Notes under the pieces: generated by a model | Told to the model about the DNA's origin: nothing | Seen by the model: the letters and a program-made list of their open reading frames with translations, nothing else | Databases searched by the model: none | Origin: Bacillus ectoiniformans | GTDB taxonomy: Bacteria; Bacillota; Bacilli; Bacillales; Domibacillaceae | Assembly: GCF_016908875.1 (NCBI RefSeq) | Contig: NZ_JAFBES010000009.1 | Location: 62,001 to 126,000, forward strand | DNA length: 64,000 nucleotides | Direction of reading: 5' to 3' | Position numbers and translations under genes: made by a program | Part shown: piece after piece, positions 61,514 to 64,000 of the stretch | How positions within the stretch are numbered: position 1 is the first letter of the stretch | How the letters are laid out: each line of letters starts with the position of its first letter

Positions 61514-61885
61514 ATGATTACTTTAACTAGCCAAGATGAATTAAAGGCTGCAAAAGATGCACTTGAACAACTCAAGCAAGATCACCCAACTATTTTCAAC
61601 AAATTTGTTCATGTAATCAATCTCACTCGAGCCTTGCAATTTAAATATCAATATCTGGGCAGCTTACTCATGGATGAACCAACCAATGACGGGTCACCTG
61701 CTTTTGTGAAACCATCCGTTATTCAGTTATATAAACAAGAAGTGTCACAAGTAAAAGAAGATCCCGATGCGGAAAAAGTAAAACAAATTTTCACCAATTT
61801 CCGTTCTGCTGGTTATGCTAAATTAAGCTTATTGGCTTTAGGGACGTCTCCAGAATCGTTAAGTGGCGGGTCTGTAATCAGATAA
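61514..61885 (+). CDS. Unknown conserved-looking protein, 123 residues
   Basis: Helix-rich soluble protein (LTSQDELKAAKDALEQLK, FNKFVHVINLTRALQFK, KVKQIFTNFRSAGYAKLSLL in parts). No signal peptide and no known motif. The last residues (GTSPESLSGGSVIR) are Gly/Ser-rich. AGGAGGAG precedes the ATG. It lies 25 bases after the thioesterase, so it is probably the second gene of that unit. Not recognised. Confidence 0.65.
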   Translation: MITLTSQDELKAAKDALEQLKQDHPTIFNKFVHVINLTRALQFKYQYLGSLLMDEPTNDGSPAFVKPSVIQLYKQEVSQVKEDPDAEKVKQIFTNFRSAGYAKLSLLALGTSPESLSGGSVIR

Positions 61886-61896
61886 ATGACCTTTAT

Positions 61897-61948
61897 AAGG
61901 GCAGTTCTACAAGGATCTATTACTTTGGGGACTGTCCTTGTTTCATTT
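61897..61948 (+). terminator. Terminator after the unknown gene
   Basis: AAGGGCAGT pairs with ACTGTCCTT (one wobble) around a 25-base loop, then TGTTTC. Confidence 0.5.
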
Positions 61949-62066
61949 TAAAAATTACTCCTTCTCACCTTCATAAAACTGTTCAACTCCTGCCATAAAT
62001 AATAACTCCCCCACTTATTGTCTCTCACAAACAAAATTTATCCATAATTATTGTTTTTTGTGAACA

Positions 62067-62094
62067 TTGTGAATAGCGGTGTTTGAATTATAAA
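62067..62094 (+). promoter_or_regulatory. Possible promoter of putB
   Basis: TTGTGA and TATAAA, 16 bases apart; the -35 box is the second of two TTGTGAA copies. It is 42 bases upstream of the start codon. Confidence 0.4.
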
Positions 62095-62135
62095 ATGTGA
62101 GTAAGAAAACCACATCTTTAGGGGGGTAGACAAAA

Positions 62136-63053
62136 ATGGAAGCGATTACACGAAACTTCTTCCTATTTTTATCTAAAAGCAGCGTACTAAACAATTTCGC
62201 AAAAAATCGCGGCGGGCATTTTGCAGCCGGCAAAATTATCGGCGGAACCGACTTTACTAGCTCGATCCGCTTCATCAGAGAATTAAACGAAAAAGGATTA
62301 TCTGTCACCGTCGATCACCTAGGTGAGTTTGTTGATTCAGAAGATATAGCAAATGAAAGAACAGAAGAATGTATTCAAACGATCGAAATGATTGCAAGAG
62401 AAAATCTTGATTCGCAAGTTTCGCTTAAAATGACTTCACTAGGTCTCGATATTAACCGTCAGCTCGTTGTAAAAAACATGACGAAAATTCTTGATACCGC
62501 AGAGAAACATCAAGTCATGGTCACCATTGATATGGAAGATGTAGAACGCTGCCAAGCGACACTCGATTTGTTCAAAGAATTTAAACAAAAATACTCCTGC
62601 GTAAGCACGGTCTTGCAAGCCTATCTATACCGGACAGAAGAAGATTTGGCAGACTTAAATCAATACCAGCCATTCTTGCGTCTTGTAAAAGGGGCATACA
62701 AAGAATCTCCTCAAGTCGCTTATCCTGAAAAAAGCGATGTGGATGATAATTATAAAAAGCTGATTAAACAAAGCTTGTTGAATGGCAACTATACAGCCAT
62801 CGCCTCTCATGATGATCACATGATTGAATTTACGAAACAAGTAGCTAAAGAACATAACATTCCAAACAGCCAATTTGAATTCCAAATGCTTTACGGCATG
62901 AGAAATCAAACCCAATTGGATCTAGTTAAACAAGGATACAAAATGCGCGTGTACATTCCTTACGGGTTAGATTGGTATGGCTACTTTATGAGAAGACTCG
63001 CTGAGAGACCTGCTAACCTGGCCTTCGTATTTAAAGGAATGGTCAAGAGCTGA
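62136..63053 (+). CDS. putB: Proline dehydrogenase
   Basis: FAD-dependent proline dehydrogenase of 305 residues, a single-function (not PutA) enzyme oxidising proline to pyrroline-5-carboxylate. Marks: LSVTVDHLGEFV, VSLKMTSLGLDI, VTIDMEDV, VLQAYLYRTEEDL, RLVKGAYKE, ASHDDHMIEF, FEFQMLYGM and VYIPYGLDWYGYFMRRLAERP (in parts). The size and text agree with B. subtilis PutB (about 300). ATG with GGGGGGT upstream. A terminator-like hairpin separates it from the symporter; no PutC gene is in the window. Confidence 0.95.
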   Translation: MEAITRNFFLFLSKSSVLNNFAKNRGGHFAAGKIIGGTDFTSSIRFIRELNEKGLSVTVDHLGEFVDSEDIANERTEECIQTIEMIARENLDSQVSLKMTSLGLDINRQLVVKNMTKILDTAEKHQVMVTIDMEDVERCQATLDLFKEFKQKYSCVSTVLQAYLYRTEEDLADLNQYQPFLRLVKGAYKESPQVAYPEKSDVDDNYKKLIKQSLLNGNYTAIASHDDHMIEFTKQVAKEHNIPNSQFEFQMLYGMRNQTQLDLVKQGYKMRVYIPYGLDWYGYFMRRLAERPANLAFVFKGMVKS

Positions 63054-63065
63054 TACAAATTTCAC

Positions 63066-63100
63066 ATAAAGGAAGCATCTTTTGTGAGTGCTTCCTTTAT
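63066..63100 (+). terminator. Terminator after putB
   Basis: ATAAAGGAAGCA pairs with TGCTTCCTTTAT, short loop and T-rich end. Confidence 0.8.
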
Positions 63101-63217
63101 TAAATACATCTATTTATCTAAAAATTCAAACTTCATTTACCTACTGTTGCTTCTACATATATTGCAGTATATTTTTTATAGGAGAATCAGCAGTTCAATA
63201 GAAAGAGAGGTTATTAT

Positions 63218-64000
63218 ATGTTAGATTATACTTTGCTTTTATCTGTAAGCGTATACATGATTGGCATGCTTTTAATTGGATTCTACGCTTACAAACGGAC
63301 ATCCAACTTATCGGATTATATGCTGGGAGGCCGTACTCTTGGACCTGCCGTAACGGCTCTTAGTGCCGGTGCATCCGATATGAGCGGCTGGCTATTAATG
63401 GGGCTGCCGGGCGCCATGTTCGCCACTGGTTTAAGCGCTTCTTGGATTGTCATCGGCTTAACTCTAGGAGCCTGGGCTAACTGGATCTATGTTGCTCCGA
63501 GGTTAAGAGCCTATACTGAAGTGGCTAATGACTCCATTACCATTCCAGGTTTCCTTGAAAATCGCTTTGAAGATACTTCAAAGATTCTTCGCTTAGTTTC
63601 TGGATTAGTCATCATGATCTTCTTCACCTTCTATGTTTCCTCCGGCATGGTTTCTGGCGGAGTGTTATTTCAAAGCACATTCGGTTTGAACTACCATACT
63701 GGCCTGTGGATAATTGCAGGAGTCGTTGTTTCTTATACATTATTCGGCGGGTTCCTCGCGGTAAGCTGGACAGATTTTGTTCAAGGTATCATTATGTTTA
63801 TTGCCCTTATTCTAGTGCCTATTGTTACTTTATTACATGTAGGCGGAATAGACACGACAGTAAATACGGTTCGCTCCATTGATCCTGATTTACTCGATAT
63901 TTTTAAAGGAACTAGCTTCCTCGGCATTGTTTCCCTTTTTGCTTGGGGATTAGGCTACTTCGGTCAGCCTCACATTATTGTCCGCTTTATGGCGATCACT
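63218..64000 (+). CDS. Sodium/proline symporter (PutP/OpuE-like), partial
   Basis: Sodium/solute symporter cut by the right edge after 261 codons. The N-terminal half is clear: [28 protein letters not shown] (in parts: [22 protein letters not shown] split as GGRTLGPAV and GASDMSGW), [48 protein letters not shown]. Helix pattern and these motifs fit PutP/OpuE proline importers. It follows putB by 164 bases and its own GAGAGG ribosome site, so uptake and oxidation of proline are encoded together. Whether it is PutP (catabolic) or OpuE (osmotic) cannot be told here. Confidence 0.88.
   Translation, partial: MLDYTLLLSVSVYMIGMLLIGFYAYKRTSNLSDYMLGGRTLGPAVTALSAGASDMSGWLLMGLPGAMFATGLSASWIVIGLTLGAWANWIYVAPRLRAYTEVANDSITIPGFLENRFEDTSKILRLVSGLVIMIFFTFYVSSGMVSGGVLFQSTFGLNYHTGLWIIAGVVVSYTLFGGFLAVSWTDFVQGIIMFIALILVPIVTLLHVGGIDTTVNTVRSIDPDLLDIFKGTSFLGIVSLFAWGLGYFGQPHIIVRFMAIT

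Noticed and set aside
1..64000. Genomic island, prophage or defence island
   Set aside because: No integrase, transposase, phage structural gene, restriction-modification or toxin gene, and no tRNA flank was found.

Overview
The window looks like chromosome from a spore-forming, flagellated or chemotactic Bacillaceae that is not Bacillus subtilis itself. The evidence is close matches to B. subtilis families (yfmM, yfmL, mtnE, mtnU, lutABC, ywbE, sspK, a gerK-type receptor), GGAGG-type ribosome binding sites with many GTG/TTG starts, T-tailed hairpin terminators, sigma-G, sigma-B and WalR-like sites, and an S-box riboswitch. No integrase, transposase, phage gene, CRISPR array, tRNA or rRNA was seen, so this is ordinary backbone with some lineage-specific pieces.

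Layout. 1-2100: dipeptide epimerase (cut by the left edge), a DUF819 transporter and a DUF3870 protein. 2200-4700: a chorismate-using synthase and an AAC(3)-type acetyltransferase. 4737-5058: sixteen copies of a 21-bp repeat. 5090-9060: sulfur/methionine block (S-box riboswitch plus a methyltransferase-like gene, mtnE, mtnU, metA). 9250-14670: topB and two membrane-protein genes. 14840-18910: LacI-type regulator facing a glucose/maltose-type PTS gene and an exo/endonuclease-phosphatase gene, with three operator-like sites. 19200-21520: secreted NlpC/P60 enzyme under a WalR-type site, then a chemoreceptor. 21550-26500: CNNM-type protein, a V4R-STAS protein, yfmM and a Dph6-like ligase. 26650-33650: two MASE3-type membrane sensors (one PP2C phosphatase, one GGDEF-EAL) around yfmL, then two small stress genes with divergent sigma-B-like promoters. 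33650-40330: PucR-type regulator, small membrane protein, Na+/solute symporter and lutABC. 40430-42730: EamA permease, AAG glycosylase, NAD(P)-binding protein. 42930-47160: germinant receptor operon A-C-D-B. 47190-51220: DUF2254 protein, small membrane protein, orphan histidine kinase. 51365-51682: a structured RNA candidate with its own promoter and terminator. 51690-56220: ywbE, a 55-codon gene, recQ and glnS. 56310-59000: phoX-tatA-tatC. 59320-61890: sspK, a LysR regulator, acyl-CoA thioesterase and an unknown gene. 62130-64000: proline dehydrogenase and the start of a proline symporter.

Gene-poor stretches over 300 bases: 4605-5090 holds a terminator and the repeat array; 15898-16463 holds PTS promoter/operator sites in its last 220 bases and nothing I can name in the first 350; 18909-19217 holds a terminator and WalR-like hexamers; 51220-51689 holds the RNA candidate; 58991-59320 holds possible PhoP hexamers and the sspK sigma-G promoter; 59474-59864 holds a terminator and a possible 33-codon ORF.

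The least explained items are the RNA at 51365-51647, the S-box-controlled protein with a degenerate SAM site, the STAS protein whose two expected phosphosites are Asp and Gln, and the 21-bp repeat array. All identifications are from reading the sequence; no database search was run.
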